This document shows positions 21,929 through 34,573 of a DNA stretch of 64,000 bases, piece by piece. The notes beneath the pieces are model-generated. The model saw nothing but the letters and a program-made list of their open reading frames with translations. It was not told the origin of the DNA and did no database searches. Origin of the DNA: Acanthochlamys bracteata. Its lineage: Eukaryota > Streptophyta > Magnoliopsida > Pandanales > Velloziaceae. The stretch covers positions 3,474,501 through 3,538,500 of the forward strand of contig CM034128.1 in assembly GCA_019914995.1 (NCBI GenBank), in the 5' to 3' direction. A program made the translations under genes and the position numbers. Numbering within the stretch: the first letter of the stretch is position 1; the number at the start of each line of letters is the position of its first letter.

Positions 21929-23936
21929 ATGGCACTCTCTCTCCGCTTTCGCCGAGCTCTCTCGCTTTACAAATCAAGCATCCCTTCTTCTCCTATCTCC
22001 ACTACCCGCTCCGCCGCGGCTGCACGTGCTACTTCAGCATACCTCGCCGTCGTTGCCGCTCGCTCTGTTACACAGTCTCGCTCGTTCAAGTCCTCGGCAG
22101 CGTTTTTGGACCGCAGAAATGATTTTGGCGATGGTGGTGATCGGAAGATTGGGCCTGATGATATATTGTTCGAGGGCTGTGATTATAATCACTGGTTGAT
22201 AACAATGGATTTTCCGAAAGATCCCGCGCCGACACCCGAAGAAATGGTCGAGACTTATGTCCAGACTGCCGCCAAAGTCGTCGGAAGGTTAGTTGTTTTT
22301 CTCTTTATCACGAAAAGATGATTTTTTGGTTGTTGGTAATTGCTGATGTATGCAGTGATTTGTGATTTGAAGCTTAAATTTACAATCTTAGATTGTGAAT
22401 GTTGAAGAAAGGCAAGCTTGGAGCAGTTTGGGTTCTAGTTATAGATATAGGCAGCCGAAGCATTTGTTGCAATTTTTGTGATTTGGATTTGCTCATCTCT
22501 TATAGCATCTTTGTGTAAATCTTCTCTGTTAATGTTGAAATGCCAAATGTTTGTGGTAGTTTTGTGCTTGAGTTAACTAGTCTAGTTGTGTAGGTTTATA
22601 TGTTTGTTCAAACTGGAAATGATGTCACTTCACCTTTGCGTGAATCTCCCTTCATTAACCCATCATAGTTTACACAACATATTAGTAGGACTTAGGAGAT
22701 TTACTCTTAGTTTTTACCCCAAACGTATAGGCCCATTTGGGATAACTGTAGTGTTGTGAATTTCAATGCATGGATTTACTTTGTATAGGCTATACAATTT
22801 TGAAAGCATGTGATTTTGGTTTTCAGTGTGGAGGAGGCAAAGAAGAGAATCTATGCTTGTAGCACGACAACTTACCATGGGTTTCAACTGGTTTGCTCTG
22901 AAGAAACATCCGAGAAGTTCAAGGGTGAGTGCCCAGAGATGTATACTGTACGTTGATTTAAATGTAAACTTTGCTGGCATAAACTATTAACATAATGCTT
23001 TCTGGTCCATGTAAAGCTTTAGTCTCTGAATTGCCGTAAGGAGGGGTTTTATTAGAAGCTTTGTGCTGTTGATTTCATTGTCCACTGATAGTTTTATGTT
23101 TGATTTATTGAAACCAGGTTTGCCTGGCGTTGTCTTTATCTTACCCGATTCCTACATTGATCCTGTAAACAAGGAATATGGAGGTTTGCTACTTTCTTCT
23201 TCTTCGTAATCCCATCTGATGGTTTTAACAACTGAACATAATCCTCTATACCCTGTTTCTTAATGAAGTCCTGCTTTTAATATAATTATTTTTTGAAATT
23301 TCAGGAGACAAGTATGATAATGGAGTCATTACCCATAGGCCACCTCCAATCCAGTATGGGAGACAGGGAAGATATGGTGATAGGAACAGGAATTATGACA
23401 GGCCTAGATATGACCGCCGGAGGGATCCTATGCCAATGCAACAAGGAAACCAACCTTATGATCGGCAACCTTTTATGCAAGGTGATGGAAGGAACTATGC
23501 ACCACAGCAACAGAACTTTGGTCCACCTGGACAAGATGGAAGAGGTTATCCTCCACCTCCGACTGGCAACAGGAACTATGCCCCTCACCAGAACTTCGGT
23601 CAACCTGGGCAAAGCTATCCTCCACCTCCAATCCCAGGCAATAATAACTATCCTCCACAGCAGAATTATGGACCACCAGGAGGTCATTATCAGGGTGGAA
23701 GGAGAGACCCAATGCCAGCATCTCCGAACCAAGGTGGCACAGGAAATTTTGCCCCTCAAGGACAGGGAGAATCCCCTCAAGGGCAGGGTGGATACTATCA
23801 AAATTTAGGCCCTGTGGGAGGAGGAGATCTCAGGCAGGGATATGCTCCTGGTAATAGCGCTGAAAGGCAGGGGCAGAGCTCTGGTTATACTGGAGAAAAT
23901 CAACAAGGGTTTGGCTCTGGTTATAGACAGAATTAA
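21929..23936 (+). CDS. MORF1: Multiple organellar RNA editing factor 1 (MORF1/RIP8-like), mitochondrial
   Basis: Four exons: 21929-22287, 22827-22924, 23118-23183 and 23305-23936, all GT-AG, giving 384 residues. Residues 1 to about 70 are rich in Arg, Ser and Ala with few acidic residues, as expected for a mitochondrial presequence. The MORF box (about 78-178) contains [52 protein letters not shown] and NKEYGG. The C-terminal half is a long Gly/Pro/Gln/Asn-rich tail with repeated NYAPQQNFG-like units. Wording through the box ([10 protein letters not shown]) matches Arabidopsis MORF1 more closely than MORF8. MORF proteins bind PPR proteins and each other and are needed for C-to-U editing; MORF1 acts in mitochondria. 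The next gene downstream encodes a DYW PPR protein, a type of partner, but the neighbourhood is probably coincidental. Confidence 0.93.
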
Positions 23937-25496
23937 TCTCATGTCAGTAGATTTCATATAGTTTTCCAAGGTACACTAGATGCTTACTCCATCTTGTTTC
24001 AGTAGATTGCATATAGGTATCTGTGGTCCCTAGATGCTTACTTATCTCAAGTTGTTTTACCTCTTGTGCAGTGATTATCTTCTTTACGCTGCATGTTTCC
24101 CATGAATCCTTTTAATCCTCAATACTAGGACCTATATTTATCCTTGACGTTAATATAGTTCTTTGTTTTCTTGGGTTTATAAATATGCTGCAAAGATGAC
24201 CATCTATATTTAGGCAGAGTAGGCATTGATGAATGATGCCTGAATCTCTAAGCCTGTACATTAGAATTCTACTCTATCAAATCTTCACCTACTTGCGTTT
24301 AGGTCTTCAAATTGTTAGAAGCTTGTGTTTTGATTTGATACGATAAAAGTAAATGTTGAATGTAGTGGGTGTTACTATAACTTGGAAAGCCTATGCATAA
24401 GACCTGCAAGTAAGCTCGAATGTGTTTATGTAATTACCTAACAAATCTTGTCAGGCAACTCAAGCAGTACTGAATAGCTCTTTGTTTGTTTCTGATTGAC
24501 AAGTATAGAGTTCCTCCCCATATTTGTTGAGATCATATGGATTGAGCCATTAAGGTTACACAACTCTGCCTTATGCGAAAATACACTGGTTCTAGTTTTA
24601 TTCTTTGGCGGTTTTGGTATTTGGGGAATTAAAGTGCTTGAAAGTTGAAACACATTTTATTTTGTTTTTCACATTTGCTGTTTTCAAGTATTGGCTCTTG
24701 TTTTCTTGGTTGCAGGTAAGTGATTTAAATCAAGTTGAGGAGAAGCACCGTCTGGGTAATCGTTTTCCCATTTGAGCGTAGACAATGAATTTGGAGCACT
24801 ACACTATTAGATGATCTTACATGTCTAGTGTGCAGATATTGTCTTGAGTCTAAAACTTGTACTCTTTAAAATAGGCATTGCCAGTTGGAAATGAATGGAG
24901 TTTTGCGCTCAGGATTTAGCAAGACAGAATGATTATTAATCTACTTGTAAATTCATGCTACTGATAAACCATAAGTATATCCTGTGTGCCTGCTTTAGGT
25001 ACAGCTCTTTCTTTTGCTTTCTACTCAGTGAACCGAGCTTCGAAGTAAATCCCTATGAATTGCAACGTTCGTGGCAATGTGGAAGATATGTTTCCAGAAC
25101 ATAAAATATACTTTAAAGAAAAGCTTTTCTCTCTCTTTCTTGGTGTGTTTATAAAATAAAATTGTTTTAAAATAAAAAATATTATATATTTTTAAAAAAA
25201 TAAATTTTATTTTTTTATTTTTAAAAAAATAATAAAAATATATAATAAAAAATTATTATATAAATTTTGTTTATATTTTTTAATTTTTAAAATAAAATTT
25301 ATAAATATTTATAAAATATATATTAAAAAATATAAAATTAAAATGAATGGTTTGGAAAATACAATTCCAAACGCCCTCTCATTCTTTCAGTTAGCTTTCG
25401 AACCCAGAAATCAAGTTTTGTTTATGCTAAAAGATTATCACAACTAATACTCAAATAAGTTCACTCTTCTTCATTTAGTTGTAACAAAAAAAGAGA
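23937..25496. other. Intergenic; 3' flank of MORF1 and 5' flank of the PPR gene
   Basis: The first kilobase is probably MORF1 3' UTR or downstream sequence. TTGCAGGTAAGT near 24712-24723 could be a splice site of a 3' UTR intron. An AT-rich block at 25145-25380 ends with TTCCAAACGCCC, like the right end of the MITEs in this window, but the left end could not be found. No other gene seen. Confidence 0.4.
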
Positions 25497-28369
25497 ATGC
25501 AATGTTGTTCTTCGTGCCGTTTCCTCGACAGACTCAGTAAACCCTTTTTCTGCTTCAGACACTTAACCACCGACACTTCTCCTTCCCCTGCTCTGCTCTC
25601 TGCAGCATACACCAACCTTCTCAAAACATGCGCCGAGAGTTCATCTCTCCCGTGCGGGAAATCCATCCATGCTCAAATTCTTGCAACCTCCTTCAAACCT
25701 TCCCTCTTCCTTCTCAACAATCTCCTCAACATGTATTGCAAATGCGGAGATTTGGAAAATGCATACCACTTGTTCGACAGAATGCCTCGCAGAGATATTG
25801 TTTCCTGGAACTCGCTCATCACTGGGCATTCTCAATTGCGTCAGTTTTATGCGGCCATGCAAGTTTTTGTTGATGCCTTGAAGAGTGCGATTAAGGTTGA
25901 TCGGTTCACTTTTGCGAGCATGTTGAATGTTTGTGCTCGTAGTAAGGATTTGAGAGCAGGGGAAGTTGTTCATGGAATGGTCGTTGCTTCTGGAATGTCG
26001 AAGCGTGTGTTTATGAGTAATTCTCTTATTGACATGTATGCAAAGTGTGGGAAGGTTAACAAGGCACAGCGTGTTTTTGACAGTGCAGATGTGTTGGATG
26101 ATGTTTCGTGGAACTTGTTGCTTTCGATGTATGTGCGGATTGGCTCGCATGCTGAGACGCTGAGAATTTTCCGCTGGATGTGTCAGTTGGGAGTTGAAAT
26201 TAGCTCGTTTGCTCTTGGGAGTGTTCTTAAGTCCTGTTCGAGCTTGGATGATTCTAAAGAGCTTGGGAGGATGATTCACGGGTGTGTGATAAAAGTTGGC
26301 CTGGACTTGGATGTGTTTATGGGCAGTGCTCTTCTGGACATGTATGCAAAAAATGGCTTGTTGAATGAAGCTGTTAAGGTGTTCAAGCTCTTGCCAGACC
26401 CAAATGTGGTTGTATTCAATGCCATGATTGCTGGTTTCTGTCGCTCAGATATGGAAGAAGGCGATGACAACACATTTGAGGCTTTGAGTTTATTCTTTGA
26501 GATGCGGAAGAGGGGATTGGCTCCAACCAAATTCTCATTTTCAAGTGTGCTCAGAGCTTGTACTTTGACTGAAGCTTTCGAGTTTGGGAAGCAAGTACAT
26601 GGACATATCGTTAAAGATTATCTCCAGGAGGATGAGTTCATTGGCAGCGCATTAATTGACTTGTACTCAAATTCAGGATCTATAGAATATGCTCTCAAGT
26701 GCTTCCATTCAGTCCCAAAGCAAGATATTGTCACCTGGACATCCATGATTTCAGGTTGTGTCCAGAATGAGCATTTTGAGAAGGCAATTAGTTTGTTTCA
26801 TGAACTTCTCAGACATGGTCTGAAGCCTGACCAATTCACAATGTCTTGCGTCATGAGTTCATGTGCAAATCTGGCTGCAGTTCGGTCTGGCGAGCAGATT
26901 CAGAGCTACTCGACAAAAGCAGGATTGGATTGGTTGACAATCTATTGTAATTCACAGATATTTATGTATGCAAGATCAGGTGATGTTGATGCTGCTGAGA
27001 GGACTTTTCAGGAAATGGAGAATCGCGATGTTGTGTCATGGTCTGCTATAATCTCTAGCCATGCTCAATATGGAAGCGCAAAAGAAGCTCTGAAGCTTTT
27101 CAAGGAAATGGAGGAATCCCTGGTTATACCAAATCATGTCACATTCCTTGGTCTCCTTACTGCTTGCAGTCACGGAGGGCTGGTGGATGAAGGATTCAGG
27201 TATGCTAGTTCAATTTGTAATAATGCTCTAACATATTATTAGAAGCTAATATAATCTAAACTACTTCCAATATGTTTCTCCATAATATTAGTTATTATAT
27301 ACTTATTGACTTTCTGATCATATTATCCCTTACTGTTAACTTCTTTGTCTAATTTACTGGGCTCTCATTAAAAGATTAAAATACTGATTTCAATCTCTAG
27401 TATCCATACTCTATTTCCTTGTTGCAATGCTAGTAAGAGAGGTTTTCAGAAATAATTGCCTCATCACAAATAGAGGATAATCAATAAATATTATGGTAAA
27501 TACCTTTCTCCTTTTGGAAAAAAAAATGCTGTATGTTGATGATGGTTTAGACAGTTATATGTTGCCCAATCATGCAATTTAAATGCTTATTTGATGCTTT
27601 TTCTTGTGGGGACAGGTACTACAAAACCATGAAAAGCGACTATGGTATCATACCAAATGTAAAGCATTGTGCTTGCGTTGTTGATCTCCTTGGGCGAGCA
27701 GGAAGGCTTCCTGATGCTGAGAAGTTTATATTGGACTCTGGCTTTGATGATGACCCTGTCATGTGGAGGGCTTTGTTAGGTTCTTGCCGAGTCCATGGTG
27801 ATATTGAGAGGGGAACATGTGTGGCGAAACGTATCATGGAGCTTGAACCTGGTGCTTCAGCCTCATATGTTCTACTTTACAACATGTATCTTGATTCTGG
27901 AAGGAAGCCTTTGGCTTTGAGAACAAGAGAGTTGATGAAAGAGCGAGGAGTAAAAAAGGAGCCTGGTCTTAGTTGGATAGAGATAGGACCATCAGTTCAT
28001 TCTTTTGTGGCAGGAGACAAATCCCACTCCCAAGCTAAAGCAATATACGCCAAGCTTGAGGACATGCTTTCGAAGATAGAGATGAGGTGCCACACTGACT
28101 CACTGACTATTGATCTTGAACACTTCAAAGAAGATCAGAAGGCCAAATTGATGAACTGTCATAGTGAAAAACTGGCAGTTTCTCTTGGCATGATCTGTTT
28201 GCCTAATATAGCCCCAATACGGGTGATGAAGAACTTGAGGGTTTGTGTAGATTGCCACACCACTATGAAGTTATTTTCAGAAATCGAGGGAAGGGAGATC
28301 ATTCTCAGAGATCCTGTAAGGTTCCATCGGTTTAGGTGCGGTTCTTGCTCGTGCGGAGATTACTGGTAA
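25497..28369 (+). CDS. DYW-type pentatricopeptide repeat protein, OTP72/At3g13880 orthologue
   Basis: Two exons, 25497-27199 and 27616-28369, joined AG|G at a GT-AG intron, giving 818 residues. A short N-terminal extension (about 30 residues, RFLDRLSKPFFCFRHLTT) looks like an organelle presequence. It is followed by a long run of P, L and S motifs (NLLNMYCKCGDLENAYHLF, DIVSWNSLITGHSQ and similar), then the E/E+ motifs (GVKKEPGLSWIEIG, VHSFVAGDKSH). The C-terminal DYW deaminase domain has HSEKLAV (zinc His and catalytic Glu), CVDCH and a terminal CSCGDYW. Sequence follows Arabidopsis At3g13880 closely through the whole length; that protein (OTP72) is known for mitochondrial rpl16 editing. Most such genes are intronless, so the single intron between the last PPR motifs (EGFR|YY) is worth noting. 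Confidence 0.93.
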
Positions 28370-30244
28370 CCTTATGCTCCCATTTACATTCTGCATTTGG
28401 ACTCCGGTGCCATCTTCAAGATTTCTAACCACCCAGCCATCCAAATTCAGAGGCTACTTGAAGCCTTGAAGACAGTGCATGTACAGGACCATATATACCA
28501 CTTGCTAGGTGAATATGTTGACGATTCTTTAGTTAATTCATGTACACCATTTTGATTGTTTCTTTTTTTCTTGTAGAACATTACTTTTGAGTTACTTTAT
28601 TTTAAAATTATTGTAATTCTTTTGAGGGTAAAACTCTACTAAAACTACCAATGACATAAATCTCTACCAGCTCTTCTGAGTTGTGTCCAACTATTATATG
28701 GCTTTTGTATGCGACCATTGTCCCAATGATATATCTATTAGATACACCAAGGGAATTGCTCCAGAATGTGTACTATAGAGATTAGAAATGCTAACCCATA
28801 GGATGGTGATTGGATTGGAGTGTTCTCTCCAGCAAAGTTCACCTACCTTTCATTTATAATAATATTTCATAATGACATACATACAGCATACTTACATACA
28901 TCCAGCTTTGTTACATTTTTAAGCATACATGAACAAATATGGTTTTCTTGTATGAAGCAGAAGTCGAGTTTTGGTTTCCTAAAGATTTTTTAATACATAC
29001 AGTGTAAGTTTCTACCTTTTTGATTAATACTAAGCTGTTTGAATTGTCATGTTCTTACGGTCAGCAGGATAAGGTAATATGGTGATATTCCTATGCAATT
29101 TCAATCTTTAAGAAACTTAAGTAGCTCATGTTGGTAAAAGAAATTGCATTATCTAGCAGACTTTATTGTTGTGACAGGGGAAGAAAGGTGAAAGCCACAA
29201 GACAATGTAATAGCATTTGTAAGAGGCATAACTCCAGGCTTGGGAACATAACTGCAACATTGGAAAACATTCCAGCAGGATTTGGACAGCCGACTTTAGA
29301 AGAGAACCTGGCCATTCACACCATGGCACTTTGTTGCTCCAGCAAGCTCTGTGATTGCTGCTGCCGCAGGTGCTGCGTTCGGGTCCTATCAGTGATGAAT
29401 GATCAGTCGATGATTGCCTCGACTCAACTTTGCACTGCCCTTTTCATGTATTGACGCTTGTTATGCATCCTGTGCGGAGGTTTGCTGTGATAACTCTGAC
29501 TAGATTCTTTTAGTTCAAGCCCAGATTGTAAATACAAATCTATAGATTTGAAGTCTGGGAGGTTGTCAGAGCTGCTCTGCATTGGTCTATCCATGTTTGA
29601 GTTACGAGGTATACTTATGTTGGTCAGACCATCGATCCAAAATTTCAAACATATGCTGTATATTGATGCGAATGGCAAATGTGCAAACTATATTTCTATT
29701 TACTGCTGTTTAATTCACTGCTCCTAGCAGATGGTTTGTTGCTTTATCATTTGCTACTTGTGATTCAAACAGCTTGGCAGTTCGAGTGTAACTGAAAGCT
29801 TTTACATCTAACATTAATCTAAACAAAAAAACAATAGTTAAATCTTTTATCAAAAATATTTTTTCATTATCCTTTTATTCATTCTTCTAAATAAATATGG
29901 TTAAATTTTTACTTTACTTATTCTGACTACCATATTCAAATAAAGAGAAGGCAAATGACTTTTCCTTCCCTCCTCCGTTACCCTTCCTTCTTAGCTATTC
30001 TTTGTTTTCGTGTGCAGTCGAATACAATTTGCATTTTTGGTTCATATACAATGCTAATGCAGTAATGCTATTTCAATCCTTGTCCTTGAATTATATGCCA
30101 CAAATATTAGTGCATCGGATTTTTTTGTGGCCCACCAGTAAACCCATCCTTAGTTTCAACCAATGGTTTTACATTGTGTTATTTCTCGGAAGCAGGTCTC
30201 GGGGAAAGAGTTTAGCGGCTATCTGGACTCAGTATAGAGAGTTC
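28370..30244. other. Intergenic; 3' flank of the PPR gene and leader of NdhT
   Basis: No gene recognised. The frame at 29128-29454 has no known motif. Upstream of NdhT the sequence GGAAGCAG|GTCTCGG (about 30197) looks like a splice acceptor. NdhT may therefore have a 5' UTR intron. Confidence 0.4.
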
Positions 30245-31133
30245 ATGGCTTCAACAGCTGCTCCATGCTTCCCCCCTCTCTTTCTTACTAAAAGGCAAAG
30301 GTATCTGAAGCATGAAATCTCTGTGCGTGCTATGGCATCAGATTTCTCTGAAGAGCCTTCAGTTGGCAGCAGCAGCAGCAGCAAGGAGAAGTCGAAGCCT
30401 TTTGTTGATACAAGAATCCATTGGGCTAACCAGGAGGAGGGTTGGGTTGGTGGCAAGTCGAAGCCAGAGGTCGCTGATGATGAGAAGAAAGAATACTTAG
30501 GAGAGAAGTTTGCTGACCTCCTCACCAAATCTTCTGCAACTCACTACCAGTGAGTCCCTCTTCCCTTGGCTTCTTCCATTTTTGTATTATTGCTTTAAGT
30601 AGAGGCTAAGAAGTTCAGCGTTGTTATATGATTTCTGTAATTCGTAAATTCCTGAGTTAGTTAAGGAAAACTTTGAGCATATATTATTTTGCTGGCTCTT
30701 GTTCATTAGGTTTTTAGGAGTTCCAGTTGACGCAGATATGGAAGAGATTAAAGCAGCCTACAGGAAGTTGTCGAAGGAGTACCATCCAGACACAACAACC
30801 TTACCATTGAAGACGTCCTCACAAAAGTTCATGCAGCTGAGAGAGGCATACAATGTGTTGAGCAACGAAGAAAGCCGGCGATTCTATGACTGGACGCTAG
30901 CACAGGAGGTGGAGAGCCGTAGAGCTGCACAGATGCGGATGAAGCTTGAGGACCCCTATGAGCAAGATGTCAGAAACTGGGAATCGGTTCCTGATATGGT
31001 TGACAGACTTGGTGGAAAGAATATGAAACTCAGCAACCAGGCCGTAACAGCACTGACTATAGATCTTGCAATTATATTGATTTCAATTTGCAGCATCATC
31101 TATGTGTTAATATTTAAAGAACCATACTGGTAA
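30245..31133 (+). CDS. ndhT: NDH complex subunit T (NdhT/CRRJ), chloroplast J-domain protein
   Basis: Two exons, 30245-30549 and 30710-31133 (CA|G phase, GT-AG), giving 242 residues. The open frame extends further upstream, but ATG 30245 (MASTAAPCFPPLF) gives a normal Ser/Ala-rich chloroplast transit peptide. A Ser-rich linker leads to FVDTRIHWANQEEGWVGG. A J-domain follows (about 99-165) with the HPD motif at 127-129 (YHPDTTTLPLK). Then come FYDWTLAQEVESRRA, DMVDRLGGKNM and a C-terminal transmembrane helix (about 215-238, IDLAIILISICSIIYVLIF). This layout matches NdhT/CRRJ (Arabidopsis At4g09350), a subunit of the ferredoxin-binding part of the thylakoid NDH complex. That complex supports cyclic electron flow around photosystem I. 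Confidence 0.92.
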
Positions 31134-33332
31134 AAAATATCTATAGCTCACAGATGTATACAGCTATACCATTGAATAGGACACAAAGAGCTTGTCAAAA
31201 TGCATACAGCTATACCATTCAATGTTTAGGACCGCGCCTAGCACCTAAATCCATCTCTCGTGTTGGTGTTACTCTTTTCTCTATTAATTTGGTCGAATTT
31301 CGGCTCCAATGAGAGGAATTGCTTTGCGGGCCGGTGAAGTCGATCTTTCCGATTTCCGGCTGCCGGCGTGCAATGACTCGTTGGCTTCCTTCTCTTAAGC
31401 TCAGCTGCTGTTACTGCTTCTCGCAGCTGCTTGATTTTCCTTTCGGCTCTTCTCGGCCAGCACCGTTTATTCGCCGGAATCCGGCAGGCAAGCGGGCCCC
31501 CCTTTGCAGGTGACTGCAGTACGCGTAGTTTGCACGTCGAAGTTGCTGTTGGATCGATTATTAATTGGTTTCGACGTAGGTGATCGTTGGATTGAAGAAT
31601 CGGGAAGTCGTCGCCGGTTTGAAGCCAAATTGGAGTCCAATCATCTAGTTCAAGTCGGTAAGCTTCCTGAGCTTACTGGCCTAGTACTGGTAGAGTAGTG
31701 ATAAGAATTGGAAGATTGTTTTACGCCGTTGTGGCGATTTGAGTATAAGACTTAATTTGGACTATGGTATGTATTATGATTGTCGAGCTTAATTCCGTTC
31801 AACGTATTCTAGTAGGATGTGCCGGTATGTGTAATAGGCTTGACCCAAAAGTGAAACACAAAGCTAGCAAATCATTTCAAACACAAATATCTGATATATG
31901 GTCAGAAGAAGCTTTGAGCTATTAAGAGATGTCACTAGAACTTACCATCTTGAGACAGGTACACTTATCTATTACTCTTACCTACATATTTCTGGCACAC
32001 CTAGAATGACCCAAAAACTTATTCTTTACGAAACTTTAAAGCTTTTGCAGATTGACAGTGAAGACTACACTATTAGATTTGCTCAATACGTGAGACCCAT
32101 ATTTTCCACAAAACACATCGTGATCTTGGTAAGAGTGATACCAAGCAAAAGGCTATAGATTTCAAACACTGAAAAAATGCCCTAAAAATACTAAGTTGGT
32201 GAATCAACAGGAATAGTGTAAGGAATTAGGTTCTCAGTTACCTCATGGCTTCTAGAATAATTTTTCAAAAGGTTAATGAGTGTTTCAGCTCCAAGACAAT
32301 CACTTGCTGAAAGAACAACGTTTGTTCTTGAAGCCTTTCCTGCAGATTTCCACCCCAAGTTGGAGATGATTTAGGAGCTTGGGAAAGAATTTGATGTCGA
32401 TGAGGTCTACAAGTCCGAATCTTCCTTTACCGGCAGTCTGGCATCCGTTGAAGATCTTCACCATTTGGAGTTCCTTCTCTCTCCCCTGTATGTTTGGAAG
32501 ACAGCCCATCAGAAGAGGTTTGGTTGTACTTTTCCTTTGAATTCACTTAGGCATTAAAATACATGTTAAATGTTTACTAAATTTTCTTCTTTGATAAGTT
32601 ATCCGATAATAATGCTGTAAATATCTGCTCCAATAATTTTCAATGATGAATAAATTCTAATTAAGACTTGAACATAAAGAGTTCGTGTCACACTGGAGTT
32701 GTAATGATAAAGTATAAAATTATACAAATTATAAAAAGTCTAATAACTGAAATAGGTGGTGTAATCAGTGGAATACAAAAGGAACGATGTAGCATGATAT
32801 GTTAGATGGGATAGGTATTTGGAAAGTTTGAAATGCACATTGGCACAAGACAAGTCTCTAGGAAGAATGCCAAGAGAGAAAACAACACGTTATTGCATAC
32901 TTGAAAAACTTATAAACCTTGTCATATTTGACAGTTTATCATCACATGGATGTTACATCTAACATAACAGATAGTTCATCTCTTCAACCACTACGAAACC
33001 TAGCAGAGATGTTTCCATAATATTAGTCGCATCAGCAGTTCTCGAGCATTATGTTTTCGTGTTTAAAAGATTTATTGCATTTCCTTCTGAAGAGGATTAT
33101 ATTATGAACTGTGATGGGCTAGCAGTTTGCAGTTCTTTTGTAGGTCTTTCTTTGCACGAATTTGTATTGTTCTTAACGTGCCTCCTATAATAGAGAGCTC
33201 TGTGCTTCTTGTTATTAGTCAATTGCATTTATAACTTCCAGTTTCTCTTGCTATTTGAAAGACTTTGTGACTGCGATCCTTACTCGATATGTTTCCAACA
33301 AATATTCTTATATTTAGTGATACATATTCAAA
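31134..33332. other. Intergenic; GC-richer island and no recognised gene
   Basis: About 31290-31760 is clearly GC-richer than its surroundings (CCGGCTGCCGGCG, TTCGCCGGAATCCGGC) but carries only short frames without known motifs. It could be an old LTR or a leader-like sequence. The minus frame at 32300-32509 (LPNIQGREKELQMVKIFNGC) faintly recalls leucine-rich repeat protein wording, but it is too short to assign. Confidence 0.35.
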
Positions 33333-33686
33333 ATGATGACATCCTGTCAACCTCATCAGGGCAAAATAGAGATCCAAGAAGAACCTGAAAGCAAGGACAT
33401 AGTTGTGGCAGAAGATATGGAAAGAAAAGCAAATACCAGTAGTGGGCAGAAGGACGAGCTTTATACTGCAGAAGGCATCCTTGATATCCGAAAGAAGAGA
33501 GCTGAGAAGAAACGCAGGAAGGAAAGGAAATTAAGTTTGATGAGCAGCATGGATGCATATTTTGATTTTAAGATGGATTATTTTAAAAAGATGCCTACAT
33601 CTGAAGAAGCTGGCTCTGAAGGAAGTGAGGAAGATGATGAAGCTTCAGGAGCACCTTCAATGTCTGATATTGAATTGGACCTCTAA
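33333..33686 (+). pseudogene. NSN1-like nucleolar GTPase, C-terminal fragment only
   Basis: A 117-codon open frame reads ELYTAEGILDIRKKRAEKKR, then MDAYFDFKMDYFKK and an acidic tail (EGSEEDDEASG) ending MSDIELDL. The order of a YTAEG-L motif, KKxAEKKRRK, MD-x-DFK-DY and acidic end matches the extreme C-terminus of plant nucleostemin-like GTPase NSN1. In NSN1 this follows a circularly permuted GTPase domain needed for ribosome assembly. None of the GTPase motifs are found in the 2 kb upstream. A splice acceptor (CCTCATCAG) lies just before the homologous part (about 33360). This is best read as the last exon of a lost gene. An expressed small basic/acidic protein cannot be ruled out. Confidence 0.5.
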
Positions 33687-34573
33687 ATCCCTTGGTGTTT
33701 CTTTCTGCTATATATTGTATGTTATAGCTTCTTCAACCGTCTCTGCTATATAGACCTTTCTGTTGTAGGAAACAAATTTTGTAATGTAGAAGTTCTATTT
33801 CTGTGAACTTATAACATGAAAAGATGGAAACCATCTCATAGACCTAGCATTAGTTAGGATGCAGTGTGAAAACTGAAAAACTATAGTGGCTGTGACCTTC
33901 TAAGATACTATTAACTGGATTGATATCACAAATCTGAAAAAAAAAACACCTGGACCAAGCGTGACTGTTTGCATGACAATCTCGTTATTTCCTTAAACCA
34001 TGCGAATTGTTGTCGAGTTCCAATGCACGACTGTTCTCTCGTTCTTCTCCATTTTTCCTCTGGGCATTTTTTTCTAGCTTTTCTCCAATTTTTACCTGAA
34101 TGAGATCTAAATTGTTGTTGTCTTCGATCGAGCCTTCTCTTATTTTCATTTTCTCTAATAAGTTTCAAATTTGTATTGTTTCTAAAACTATGGTCTTAAA
34201 ATCTTATCAAATCTTGGGTTTGTATGTCGACTGCTTATGTTAGATAGCTGTTGTTAGCAGAGACTAGTTTGATCTTTGTAATCTTGTTTCAACAAGAAAC
34301 AAGATCGAGAGATCATAGATTCATACGCTCATGAATAATCAACAATTTGGGTCTGGAAGTCTCCATGCTTATCCTAGGATGATTATGATTTAGAATCCGG
34401 TTCTCAACGGAAGATTCAAATGTCGAAGAATTCTTCCTCTGGATTGATCATGATGATAAAATCTGTAGGAAATCGTATACCCTACTTCTACAATCTTCAT
34501 CCAGTTGCTGTTTCATTAATTATGTTTTGGAATCACAATTTCGGTAGTGTTATCGGTATGAGAGCCGGTTTAG
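33687..34573. other. Intergenic, no gene seen
   Basis: Lies between the NSN1-like fragment and the DUF218 relic. Frames are short and unrecognised. The part from about 34330 may include the leader of the DUF218 gene. Confidence 0.4.

Noticed and set aside
23293-23808. Overlapping frames of 166-171 codons in both directions
   Set aside because: Shadows of the Gly/Pro/Gln-rich last exon of MORF1.
25641-26279. 212-codon antisense frame
   Set aside because: Shadow of the PPR gene on the opposite strand; no motif of its own.
29128-29454. 108-codon Cys-rich frame downstream of the PPR gene
   Set aside because: No domain spacing typical of Cys-rich peptides, no signal peptide, no family recognised.
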